Positions 25,507 to 33,465 of a stretch of DNA of 34,688 nt are shown in pieces. Numbering within the stretch: position 1 is the stretch's first letter; the number at the start of each line of letters is the position of its first letter. Both the position numbers and the translations under genes were made by a program. The notes beneath the pieces were generated by a model. It saw only the letters and a program-made list of their open reading frames with translations. It was not told the origin of the DNA and did no database searches. Origin of the DNA: CAYOYK01 sp964408185 (GTDB taxonomy: Bacteria > Bacillota > Clostridia > Christensenellales > Aristaeellaceae); NCBI GenBank assembly GCA_964408185.1, contig CAYOYK010000023.1, positions 1-34,688 on the forward strand. Direction: 5' to 3'.

Positions 25507-27687
25507 CTACGCCTCCGTTTCCGCCAAAGTGCAGTTCAGCCCGGCGCCGCAGATGCGATCGATCACAATCCGCGCGTCCACCGGCGTGGAGTTGGGCAGC
25601 AGTATGCCGATCTTGCCGTCTCCGTACAGGCCGATGAGATCGGTATTGCGGGTCTTGGTGCGCAAGATCGCGTCGGCCTGCCGCACGTCAAGGTCGCCCG
25701 CGTCGACGCACAGCAGGCAGTATTCCACCAGATGCCGCTGCTCGGCGGATACGTACAGCGACAGCATCTCTTGGAACGCGGGGGCTTCCATGACGCGGGT
25801 ACCCTCGATAAAGCGTTCGTTGGTCAGCGCGTTGAGGTACTGGTCGGCGCGATTGACAGACAGCATAATCAGGTAGCTTAGGATCGTGAGCTGGTTGGCC
25901 TGATACAGCGAGACGTTCTCCAGTTTGAGACCCCAGATCATCAGAATGTAGGTCAGCTTGTCGCCGTCGTAGATGCCGTTGACCATCAGCGGCAGGCTCA
26001 TATCAAGGGCTTTGTTGATGAATACGCGGTGGTCGCGCAGCGCCTCGCTGATGCCGCGCAGCTCCGGGTACACCACGGAGCGTCCCAGACTGCGCGCCTT
26101 GGCGGACGTTGCGGAAAACAGGCGGCAGTACCGATCGTTTGCCACCTGATAGATGGCCACGTCGTGCGTGTCCATCAGCTCGGCCACCGTGGCGGCGGCG
26201 GTAAAGAGCACCTCGCCGGGCTGGAGCTGGTTGAGGCTGCTGGTCATTTTGTATATGCGGCCCAGACTGCCGTTGTACTCGATCAGGCGCTTTTCGTAGG
26301 CGCGCTTTACGTTTTTGTTGCTTTCGTTGATCTCCCGCATTTCTATCAGCTGCCCGGTCAGGTGCGAGAATTCCTCGTCGCTTTCCACCTCAACGGTTTC
26401 CAGCTGATCGCGCAGATGGCCCACCAGCATGCTGACAATAAAGACCTCCGCCACCCAGATGTAGGTGTTGTAGTTGATCATCGTTTCAAACAGGTTGTCG
26501 GCGGTATGGAAGAAGTACACCACGCTCAGCGCGGAGGCAAACACCGCCTGCCGCTTGCCAAAGATGCCCGCGAAGAGCAGGGGGTAGAGCAGCAGCACGT
26601 CCACGCGGTCGCTGTAGCCGCCGCTGATGATGACATGGTTGAGCCAGAACGCCGCCGCTGCGCCTGCCGCGTTGAGCAGATAGGGCCAAACGGCCTTGCC
26701 GAAGCGCCTCCACCACCGACGGTTCTTTGCGCGACGGGCGGCCTTGGCGTCGTCGGCCTTGGGGAGGATGCGGCGCAGGTTGCGCTGCGTATGGCGGCAA
26801 AGCTGGGGCAGCACCTCGCTGTATCCGTTGCGCGCCAAAAAGCCGAATTCGTCGCGGGCGCGTTCGCAGAGCAGACCGCAGCATCCGGGTTCCGCCGGGG
26901 AATCCTCGGACAGCTCCTGCTCCACCGTGATGTCCTGATCCACCAGCTGCGCGATCTTATCGGCCAGCCATTGCTCGGAGATCGTGCGCGCGTAGGAAAG
27001 GTGGTAGACCGCGCTTTCGCGCTTTCTCGCGGCAAGGATTCGGTACAGGCCCTCCACCGCGTCGGCTACATACAGGCCGGAGAACATGCTCAAGGAGCGC
27101 ACGGTGACGGTTTTGGCCGCGCATGCGTCAATGCACATGGTTTCAAAGATGGTGCGGAACTCGGTATCGTTTTCCAAAAGCCCGAAGGGATGATCCAGAC
27201 GGATGACGGTCGCGTCCAGCCCGGTAAGCTGCGCGTGACGGGCCGTCATATCCTCGCCGTGGGCAAGCAGCAGGCCGCGCTCGCTGGCGGGATCGGGCAC
27301 GGTGTCCTCGTCCGCCAGCCCCTGCGCATCGGAAAAAACCTCCTGCGAGGATAAATAGAAGAAACGCGCGTCGGGGAGATCGCTCACCGCGCACAGGATG
27401 TTCAGCAGGCCGGACACGAATGTCATGGAGGTTTTTTGGATGTCGCTCCAATCAAAGCTGGCGTCATACAGCCCCATAAACAGCACGACGTCCGGCGATA
27501 CGCTGTGCATGATCTCGCGGATGCTCTCGGAATCATAGGGGAAGAGGTACTGCTCAAAAACCTTGGGCGGCTTTTTGGCGCGCCCGGTTTTGCCAATCAG
27601 CAGATAGACCTCCCAGTCCGCCTTGCGAACGGTGGCAATCAGAGAACGCACCAGAACGCCGTAATCGCCGATCACCAACAGTTTCAT
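25507..27687 (-). CDS. pelD: PelD c-di-GMP receptor with N-terminal SDR-like domain
   Basis: 726 residues with four parts. Residues 1-255 are an extended-SDR (epimerase-like) fold: LLVIGDYGVLV, FFYLSSQEVF and VIRLDHPFG. Its glycine motif is incomplete, and the YxxxK pair is missing at about 138-148, so it is probably not an enzyme. About four membrane segments span 334-424. A coiled coil (430-480) leads to a GAF-type domain (about 485-615). A degenerate GGDEF domain closes the protein: the RxxD inhibitory site Arg680-Asp683 (RNTD) is intact, but the active motif at the GGDEF position reads GDGKI (689-693). This is the PelD pattern: it binds c-di-GMP and turns on polymer synthesis. ATG 27687 is used; TTG 27693 is better spaced from AAGGGG. 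Confidence 0.9.
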   Translation of the reverse strand: MKLLVIGDYGVLVRSLIATVRKADWEVYLLIGKTGRAKKPPKVFEQYLFPYDSESIREIMHSVSPDVVLFMGLYDASFDWSDIQKTSMTFVSGLLNILCAVSDLPDARFFYLSSQEVFSDAQGLADEDTVPDPASERGLLLAHGEDMTARHAQLTGLDATVIRLDHPFGLLENDTEFRTIFETMCIDACAAKTVTVRSLSMFSGLYVADAVEGLYRILAARKRESAVYHLSYARTISEQWLADKIAQLVDQDITVEQELSEDSPAEPGCCGLLCERARDEFGFLARNGYSEVLPQLCRHTQRNLRRILPKADDAKAARRAKNRRWWRRFGKAVWPYLLNAAGAAAAFWLNHVIISGGYSDRVDVLLLYPLLFAGIFGKRQAVFASALSVVYFFHTADNLFETMINYNTYIWVAEVFIVSMLVGHLRDQLETVEVESDEEFSHLTGQLIEMREINESNKNVKRAYEKRLIEYNGSLGRIYKMTSSLNQLQPGEVLFTAAATVAELMDTHDVAIYQVANDRYCRLFSATSAKARSLGRSVVYPELRGISEALRDHRVFINKALDMSLPLMVNGIYDGDKLTYILMIWGLKLENVSLYQANQLTILSYLIMLSVNRADQYLNALTNERFIEGTRVMEAPAFQEMLSLYVSAEQRHLVEYCLLCVDAGDLDVRQADAILRTKTRNTDLIGLYGDGKIGILLPNSTPVDARIVIDRICGAGLNCTLAETEA

Positions 27688-27773
27688 AGCCAATGGGCGC
27701 CCCTTCTTACGTATCTGTCCATCGATGGCGTGCCTCTCTGCTCCATACAAACGGGCAAATTAAAGATATTTTA

Positions 27774-27801
27774 GTATAACATGCCGGATTGCGCCTGTCA
27801 A
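27774..27801 (-). promoter_or_regulatory. Strong promoter of the eleven-gene Pel operon
   Basis: On the minus strand: TTGACA (27801-27796), 16-base spacer, TG-T-TATACT (27779-27774). Transcription should begin near 27767, leaving a leader of about 80 bases. I found no c-di-GMP riboswitch in that leader, so control by c-di-GMP is expected at PelD instead. Confidence 0.85.
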
Positions 27802-27983
27802 CGCGCCAAAGCAAGAATATATGGGAGAAAGAACGCATTTGGCGGGGCGGCGGCTTGCCGGATGCGCGCGGAGGTCGGCTGAGACGCGCACGGCGATCCC
27901 CCCGCGAGGACGGCGCGCATCCGGCGTTCGGCGGCCGCTTGAGGGCGATCTGGCTAAAATTCGCCCTCCGCGCTTCGCCGGAC
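27802..27983. repeat. Gene-free divergent region with perfect inverted repeats
   Basis: Between the pel and upp promoters. GCCGGATGCGCGC (27857-27869) is perfectly inverted at 27913-27925 (13 bp, 43-base loop). GAGGGCGA (27941-27948) is inverted at 27961-27968. The small open frames here look like translated non-coding DNA. It may be a dispersed intergenic repeat, a binding region, or a small RNA; nothing else is visible. Confidence 0.5.
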
Positions 27984-28012
27984 TTGCAAAGCGGGCTTCG
28001 GTAGTCTATAAT
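27984..28012 (+). promoter_or_regulatory. Promoter for upp and probably the V-ATPase genes
   Basis: TTGCAA (27984-27989), 17-base spacer, TATAAT (28007-28012). Transcription near 28019 makes ATG 28028 almost leaderless and favours ATG 28085 as the upp start. Confidence 0.8.
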
Positions 28013-28084
28013 TAACAGGATTGAGGAATGGCAAGGCTGGACAAACGGCTCGCCATGACGAAGGATATTGGGGAGGCGCTCTTG

Positions 28085-28714
28085 ATGGGCAAAGTGACGG
28101 TATTCGATCATCCGCTGATTCAACACAAGCTCAGCCTCATGCGGGACAAGCATACGGGGCCCAAGGAGTTCCGCGAGCTGCTGGAGGAAATCTCCATGCT
28201 GATGGTATACGAGGTCACCCGCGACCTGCATACCGAGGAGGTGGAGGTGGAGACCCCCATCGGCTGCACCAAGTGCCGCATGCTCAGCGGCAAGAAGGTC
28301 GGCGTGGTGCCGATTTTGCGCGCGGGCCTTGGCATGGTGGACGGCGTGACCCGGATGATCCCGGCGGCGCGCATCGGGCACATCGGCCTGTACCGCGATC
28401 CCAACACGCTGGAGCCTGTGGAATACTACTGCAAGCTCCCCGCCGACAGCGAGAACCGCGAGCTCTTTGTGCTGGATCCCATGCTGGCGACGGGCGGCAG
28501 CGCCTCGGCCGCAATTTCCTTTATCAAGGCGCGGGGGTGCAACAACATCCGTTTGGTCAACCTGATCGCCGCGCCGGAGGGCATCGCGCGCATCCAGAAG
28601 GATCACCCCGACGTGGATATTTACGTGGCCGCGCAGGACGAGCGCCTGAACGAGCACGGGTACATCGTGCCCGGCTTGGGCGACGCGGGCGATCGGCTGT
28701 TTGGTACCAAATAA
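28085..28714 (+). CDS. upp: Uracil phosphoribosyltransferase
   Basis: 209 residues, the normal length. It salvages uracil with PRPP to give UMP. The PRPP-binding loop is DPMLATGGSA (131-140). The uracil-binding end is seen as YIVPGLGDAGDRLFGTK, and VPILRAGLGM lies at 75-84. ATG 28085 lies eight bases after GGGGAGG. The frame also opens at 28028, only about 9 bases after the likely transcript start, so the longer form is less likely. The V-ATPase G/H gene begins 19 bases after the stop, in the same direction. Confidence 0.95.
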   Translation: MGKVTVFDHPLIQHKLSLMRDKHTGPKEFRELLEEISMLMVYEVTRDLHTEEVEVETPIGCTKCRMLSGKKVGVVPILRAGLGMVDGVTRMIPAARIGHIGLYRDPNTLEPVEYYCKLPADSENRELFVLDPMLATGGSASAAISFIKARGCNNIRLVNLIAAPEGIARIQKDHPDVDIYVAAQDERLNEHGYIVPGLGDAGDRLFGTK

Positions 28715-28733
28715 CGAGCAAGGCGGTGTTCTC

Positions 28734-29057
28734 ATGGCCGTAGAGGTTTTCCGGCAGGTACAGAAAGCGGAGCAGCAGGCGGAGACCGTCTTGCAGCAGG
28801 CGCAGCACAGCGCGCGAGAGGTCGCCAAGGCCTCGCAGGCGGAGTGCGCGGCGCTGGAGCGCAAGGCGGCGCAGGAGCAGCGCGCCGCGTATCAGCAGCT
28901 CATGGAGCAGGTCCGTCAGGCGACGCAGGCTAAGCTGGACGAGAGCCAGCAGGCGGCGCGCGGGCAGAACGAGCAAGCGCTGCAGGCGGCCCGGCAAAAG
29001 CTGGACGTCGCCGCCCAAGCCATATTGGAAAGGGTCATGAGCGATGGCAATCGTTGA
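28734..29057 (+). CDS. V-type ATP synthase subunit G/H (peripheral stalk)
   Basis: 107 residues, almost entirely alanine/glutamine-rich coiled coil (about 5-105), as in the small stalk subunit called NtpF in Enterococcus and AhaH in archaea. With subunit E it forms the peripheral stalk that holds the catalytic head against rotation. It is the first gene of the G/H-I-K-E-C-F-A cluster. ATG 28734 gives MAVEVFRQVQ; an earlier in-frame GTG lacks a ribosome site. The last 14 bases overlap subunit I. Confidence 0.82.
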   Translation: MAVEVFRQVQKAEQQAETVLQQAQHSAREVAKASQAECAALERKAAQEQRAAYQQLMEQVRQATQAKLDESQQAARGQNEQALQAARQKLDVAAQAILERVMSDGNR

Positions 29058-30969
29058 AATGAAGCGGATGGAGCTGCTGGCGCTGCAAAAGGATAAGCGC
29101 CCCTTGCTCCAAACCATGCAAAGGCTGGAATGCATACAGGTGTCCGAGCTGGGCAAGGGCGACCGCGCCTTTGGCCGCAGCTCCGCCGCCGCCGAGCTGC
29201 CCCGCATGGATGAAACCATTCAGCGCGTGCAGTGGGCCATCCAAAAGCTGAGCAAGTATGACGGCTACAAGCCGATGCTGCTGGGCGCCAAGCCGGAGAT
29301 CACCGCCGAGGCGGCCGCCGACGTCCGCGCCCGCGAGCCGGAGCTGCTCAAGACCGTAGAGGCCCTCGAAGCCCTCGAACGCGAGACGGGCGAGCTTCGC
29401 GGACAGAGCGCGAGGCTGTCGGCTCTCCGGGAGCAGCTTGCGCCTTGGCAGGGCTTTGAGGAGAACGTCGGCGTCCTGCAGGGCACGCGCAACACCGTCG
29501 CCATGCTGGGCACAGTGCAAAAGACCGCGCTGGAGGCGATGCAGAGCGAGGGCCGTCTGCCCGCGCTGTGCTGCGTCAGCGTGGTCGGCATGCAGCGCGA
29601 TCAGGCCTGCGTGTACGTAGTCGCACACCGCGCCTGCTGGGAGCAGGCGCTGGCGGTTCTCAAGGAGGGCGGCTTTGCGCAGGCGACGCTGCCCGGCGTA
29701 ACGGATACCGTGGCCGAGACGCTCAAGCGGCAGGAGTGCGAGCAGGCGGATATCGCCGATAAGCAAGCCAAGGTTCAGGAGCAGTTTGCCCAGCACGCCG
29801 AGGCCGGCAGCGACCTGCGCGTTTTGTGCGATCTCCTGCGCAACGACGCGGAGCGCCTGCGCGCGGAGTCCGGTTTTTCCCTGTCCGGCAAAACGTTTTT
29901 TCTCAAGGGCTGGGTGCCCGCGCCGATGTGCGAGCGCGTGGAAAAAGCCCTTGTCGAGACGGCCCCGACCGCCTGCATGGAGTTCCTCGACCCGGAGGAG
30001 GGCGACGAGCCCCCGGTGCTGCTGCACAACAACGCGGTCGCCACGCCGTTTGAATCCGTAGTGGCGGGGTACTCGCTGCCCGCGCCGGGCGGCTATGATC
30101 CCACGGCCGTCATGGCTCCCTTCTTTTGTTGCTTCTTTGGCATGATGGTCAGCGACGCGGGCTACGGCCTGATGATGGCGCTGCTCATCCCAATTTTGAT
30201 CAAGGTGATGAAGCCCTCCAAGCCCACGACCCGTCTGATGTGGATGCTTTGCATGGGCGGCGTGATGACGCTGTTCTGGGGGGCGATGTACAACACGTGG
30301 TTCGGCTTCTCTCCGTGGCCGTCGCTGTTTGATCCCATCAACAACTCCATGCCCGTCATGGCGGTCTGCATCGGGCTGGGCGCGCTGCACCTGTTCACGG
30401 GCCTCGGCGTGGGCGCGTATGTCAACATCCGCAACGGCAAGCCGTGGGACGCCGTGTTTGATCAGCTGAGCTGGTTCCTGCTGATTGTGGGCCTTGGAAT
30501 GCTGATCCTCCCGGCGACCGCCGCGATTGGCAAGTGGATGGCCATTGCGGGCGCGGGGATCATTCTGCTTACGGCGGGCCGCGCGAAGAGCAAGAACCCG
30601 CTCAAGCGGCTTGTCAGCGGATTGGGCGCGCTGTACGGCATTACAAGCTGGGTGAGCGATTTGCTCAGCTACATGCGCCTCTTCGGCATGGGGCTTGCCA
30701 CGGGCGTGATCGGCATGGTTGTGAACATTTTGGTGGGCATGGTGTTTTCCTCCGGGCCGATTGGCTGGGTGCTGGGCGCGGTGATCTTCGTGTTCGCGCA
30801 CCTGTTCAACGCCGCCATCAACATACTGGGCGCGTATGTGCATAGCTGCCGGTTGCAGTACATCGAGTTCTTCGGCAAGTTCTACGAGGACGGCGGCAAG
30901 CCCTTCAAGCCGCTCAGCTCCGTCAACAGGTATGTTTCCGTCAAGACCGCGGCGCAGGATCGCGCTTGA
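29044..30969 (+). CDS. ntpI: V-type ATP synthase subunit I
   Basis: 641 residues. The cytoplasmic half (1-340) is helical and holds the stalks; the C-terminal half has seven or eight membrane helices. The conserved GMMVSDAGYGLMM motif and the key ion-channel arginine, Arg545 in SYMRLFGMGLATGVIG, are present. This arginine faces the K-ring glutamate during rotation. The start MAIVEMKRMELLALQ is typical. It overlaps the stalk gene by 14 bases. Confidence 0.95.
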   Translation: MAIVEMKRMELLALQKDKRPLLQTMQRLECIQVSELGKGDRAFGRSSAAAELPRMDETIQRVQWAIQKLSKYDGYKPMLLGAKPEITAEAAADVRAREPELLKTVEALEALERETGELRGQSARLSALREQLAPWQGFEENVGVLQGTRNTVAMLGTVQKTALEAMQSEGRLPALCCVSVVGMQRDQACVYVVAHRACWEQALAVLKEGGFAQATLPGVTDTVAETLKRQECEQADIADKQAKVQEQFAQHAEAGSDLRVLCDLLRNDAERLRAESGFSLSGKTFFLKGWVPAPMCERVEKALVETAPTACMEFLDPEEGDEPPVLLHNNAVATPFESVVAGYSLPAPGGYDPTAVMAPFFCCFFGMMVSDAGYGLMMALLIPILIKVMKPSKPTTRLMWMLCMGGVMTLFWGAMYNTWFGFSPWPSLFDPINNSMPVMAVCIGLGALHLFTGLGVGAYVNIRNGKPWDAVFDQLSWFLLIVGLGMLILPATAAIGKWMAIAGAGIILLTAGRAKSKNPLKRLVSGLGALYGITSWVSDLLSYMRLFGMGLATGVIGMVVNILVGMVFSSGPIGWVLGAVIFVFAHLFNAAINILGAYVHSCRLQYIEFFGKFYEDGGKPFKPLSSVNRYVSVKTAAQDRA

Positions 30970-31015
30970 TGTGAACCATAGATTCCAAACCACATCAACA
31001 GGAGGTACTCTGATT

Positions 31016-31501
31016 ATGTCGGACATGTCTATTGGACAAATTCTTGCTCTGGTCGGCGCGATGCTGGCGGTATCTATGGCGGGCATTGGCTCTAGCCGCG
31101 GCGTGGGCATCGCTGGCGAAACGTCTGCCGGCGTCTCCACCGAGAACCCCGAAGTCAACAGCAAGCTGCTGGTGCTCCAGCTCCTGCCCGCTACGCAGGG
31201 TATTTACGGCTTCCTGATCGCCGTTATCGTGCTCATCAACACGGGCGTGCTGGGCGGCACCATGAAGGACGTAACCATCATGCAGGGCTTGGGAATCATC
31301 GCGGGCTGCCTGCCGATCGCCATTGTGGGCTACTACTCCGCCATCAGGCAGGGCAAGGTGTCCGCCGCCGGTATGATCATGACGGGTCAGCGCCCGGAAA
31401 TGAGCGGTAAGGCCGTTACCATGACCGTTATGGTGGAGACCTACGCCGTGCTGTCGCTGCTGGTCAGCTTCCTGATCGTCAACTCCATTCAGCTTGGATA
31501 A
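31016..31501 (+). CDS. ntpK: V-type ATP synthase subunit K (rotor ring)
   Basis: 161 residues, four helices as a duplicated c-subunit hairpin. The essential acidic residue is Glu141 (MVETYAVL) in helix 4; helix 2 has a Gln instead (LPATQGIYGF). Residues matching the sodium ligands of E. hirae NtpK are all present: Leu57, Thr60, Gln61, Gln112 and Glu141. This argues for a sodium-coupled enzyme. ATG 31016 follows AGGAGG; the frame extends upstream but not as coding DNA. Confidence 0.95.
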   Translation: MSDMSIGQILALVGAMLAVSMAGIGSSRGVGIAGETSAGVSTENPEVNSKLLVLQLLPATQGIYGFLIAVIVLINTGVLGGTMKDVTIMQGLGIIAGCLPIAIVGYYSAIRQGKVSAAGMIMTGQRPEMSGKAVTMTVMVETYAVLSLLVSFLIVNSIQLG

Positions 31502-31511
31502 GGAGCGGCCC

Positions 31512-32111
31512 ATGAACGCACAAGCCATTCTGGATAAAATCGCGGAGGACGCGCGGAACAACGCGCAGTCCCTGCAGGATGACGCGCGGCAAAAGGCTGC
31601 CGCCGCGCTGGAGGCGACCCGGCACAGGCTTGCCGAGGACGATCAAGCCATGCGCGCCCGCGCCGAGAACGACGGCGCGGAGCTGTCCCAGCGGATGGGC
31701 CGCATGGCCGAGCTGGAAAACCGCAAGGCGCTGCTTCAGCAGAAGCGCGTCGTGATGGACGAGGCCTTCGAGCGCGCGCAGGCGCTGTTTGAGGGGCTGG
31801 ACGCCGCAAAAAAGCGGGCCTTCTACCTGCAAAAGCTCTGCGAGAACGCCTCCGGCGACGAAGCGCTGATCGTGGGCGATCACGACGCGCAGTGGTTCGA
31901 CGACCGCTTTCTCGCGGACGCAAGCGAAATGCTGCAAAAGCAGGGCAAGACCGCCGCGCTCACGCTGGCGGACGGCAAACGCGCGGGCGTAACGGGCTTT
32001 CTGCTCCAAAAGGACGGAACCGAGGTCAACTGTACGCTGGCCGCTATGATCGGCGACCTGCGCATGGAAATGGAAACCGAGGTCGCCGCGCTGCTGTTCA
32101 GCGAGGCGTAA
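31512..32111 (+). CDS. ntpE: V-type ATP synthase subunit E
   Basis: 199 residues. A long N-terminal helix (MNAQAILDKIAEDARN to about 95) pairs with the G/H coiled coil. A globular C-terminal domain ends GFLLQKDGTEVNCTLAAMI and contacts the catalytic B subunits. ATG 31512 is six bases after AAGGAG; an in-frame ATG at 31494 falls inside the K gene and has no ribosome site. Confidence 0.9.
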   Translation: MNAQAILDKIAEDARNNAQSLQDDARQKAAAALEATRHRLAEDDQAMRARAENDGAELSQRMGRMAELENRKALLQQKRVVMDEAFERAQALFEGLDAAKKRAFYLQKLCENASGDEALIVGDHDAQWFDDRFLADASEMLQKQGKTAALTLADGKRAGVTGFLLQKDGTEVNCTLAAMIGDLRMEMETEVAALLFSEA

Positions 32112-32144
32112 GCCGTCCCATAGATTGGAGAAAGGGGGCTCGAC

Positions 32145-33122
32145 ATGCCACAGCAAAGCATTCAGTACGCGCTTGGGCGTATTGGCGTGCAGGGCAAATC
32201 CGCGCTGAAGGACGCGCAACTTGAGCGCCTTTACGCAGCCAAGAGCTACGACGAAGCGCGTAAAACGCTGATGGAGATCGGCTTTACCGATAATGAGTCG
32301 GCGGATTTTCAAACCGTGGCGGACGAGCATGTGCAGCAGGCCTGCCAGCTGATCCGCACCATCACGCCTCAGCCGGAGGTCACAGATTGCTTTCAGCTGC
32401 GCTATGATGCGCACAATCTCAAGGTGCTGCTTAAATCCCGCTTCTTGGCCAGAAAGCCGGAGTATCTTTCCGCCTACGGTACCATAGACGTGGAGAAGCT
32501 CCGCCATGCCGTGGCCGAGCACAGCTATCACGCCCTGCCGGAGATCTTCCGCGAGACGCTGGACAAGCTGGAAAAGCAGCTTGCCGTCAAGCTGGACCCC
32601 ATGCTCATCGACGTGAGGATCGATCAGGCCATGTATCGCTATGCGTTTGCGCAGCTCAAGGGCAGCAAGGCAAGCCCGGCCTACCGGTACTTCCAAAGCA
32701 AGGCCGACCTGCAAAACGTGATTATGCTGCTCCGCGCGCGCGCTATGAAGAAGAACGCAGCGTTCTTTACGGACATTGCGCTGGAGGGCGGAACGGTGCC
32801 CGTTGCCAAGCTGGCAAGGGCGTTTGAGGATTCCGACCGCCTGCCCAAGCTGATGAGCGGGTACGGCGTAAAGCTGCAAATCGCGGTGGCAAAGGCGGCG
32901 CTGGATCCCGCCGCGCTGCCGGCGCTTGAAAAAGAAATGGACGATTATCTGCTGGGCCTGTTCCGGGACAGCAAGTATCAAACCGACGGGATGGAGCCGC
33001 TGATCCGCTACCTGCTGCTGCGGCAGCGGGAGGCCACCGACGTGCGGCTGATTTTGGCGGGCAAGCAGAACGGCTTCTCCTCCGAGGCCGTCGCGGAAAG
33101 GGTGCGTGGTCTGAATGCCTGA
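32145..33122 (+). CDS. ntpC: V-type ATP synthase subunit C
   Basis: 325 residues, all-helical, the normal length. It is the funnel that couples the central stalk to the K ring. The start PQQSIQYALGRIGVQGKSAL and the DCFQLRYDAHNLKVLLKSRF block are typical. The ATG is preceded by AAAGGGGG. The last 8 bases overlap subunit F. Confidence 0.93.
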   Translation: MPQQSIQYALGRIGVQGKSALKDAQLERLYAAKSYDEARKTLMEIGFTDNESADFQTVADEHVQQACQLIRTITPQPEVTDCFQLRYDAHNLKVLLKSRFLARKPEYLSAYGTIDVEKLRHAVAEHSYHALPEIFRETLDKLEKQLAVKLDPMLIDVRIDQAMYRYAFAQLKGSKASPAYRYFQSKADLQNVIMLLRARAMKKNAAFFTDIALEGGTVPVAKLARAFEDSDRLPKLMSGYGVKLQIAVAKAALDPAALPALEKEMDDYLLGLFRDSKYQTDGMEPLIRYLLLRQREATDVRLILAGKQNGFSSEAVAERVRGLNA

Positions 33123-33459
33123 TTACGGAATGGCCATGGGCGCGGTAGGGGAGCGCGACGCGGTGCTGTGCTTCAAAGCCATCGGCATGCGCGTCATCCC
33201 GACCGAAACGCCGGAGGAGACCGCCGCCGCGCTGTTCAAGCTGACAAAGGAAGGCATCCGCGTCATCTTTATCACGGAGACCGCAGCGGAGCAAGCGCCG
33301 GAAGCGCTTGAGCGCTATAAGGCCGAGAGCGAGATCGCGGTGATTCCCATACCGGGGAGCCGCGGCAGCAACGGCTACGGCATCCGCCACGTGCGCCAGA
33401 ATGTTGAAAAGGCCATCGGCGCGGATATCCTGTTTACAGATCAAGAGAAAGAGGGGTAA
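33115..33459 (+). CDS. ntpG: V-type ATP synthase subunit F (NtpG)
   Basis: 114 residues. The family's Rossmann-like small domain is clear: GMAMGAVGERDAVLCFKAIG, VIFITE, and IPIPGSRGSNGYGI. It binds subunit D in the central shaft. The name follows Enterococcus, where this gene is ntpG. Seven bases after it, subunit A begins. Confidence 0.92.
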   Translation: MPDYGMAMGAVGERDAVLCFKAIGMRVIPTETPEETAAALFKLTKEGIRVIFITETAAEQAPEALERYKAESEIAVIPIPGSRGSNGYGIRHVRQNVEKAIGADILFTDQEKEG

Positions 33460-33465
33460 GAGGGC

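Noticed and set aside
12334..27687. Pel operon as a recent horizontally acquired island
   Set aside because: GC level and codon style look like the flanks, and there are no integrase, attachment-like repeats or tRNA borders.
27688..27767. c-di-GMP riboswitch in the pel operon leader
   Set aside because: The leader is only about 80 bases and shows neither GEMM-I nor GEMM-II core motifs.
27789..28004. Small protein genes between pelD and upp
   Set aside because: Arg/Gly/Pro-rich products, no ribosome sites, and they cover inverted repeats and the upp -35.
29035..31164. A 709-codon minus-strand open frame opposite the V-ATPase I gene
   Set aside because: It is Arg/His/Ala-rich shadow sequence with no recognisable motif, opposite an unmistakable ntpI. 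The same holds for long frames at 6644-8635, 17189-18727, 19449-21023, 22259-23776 and 32767-34296.
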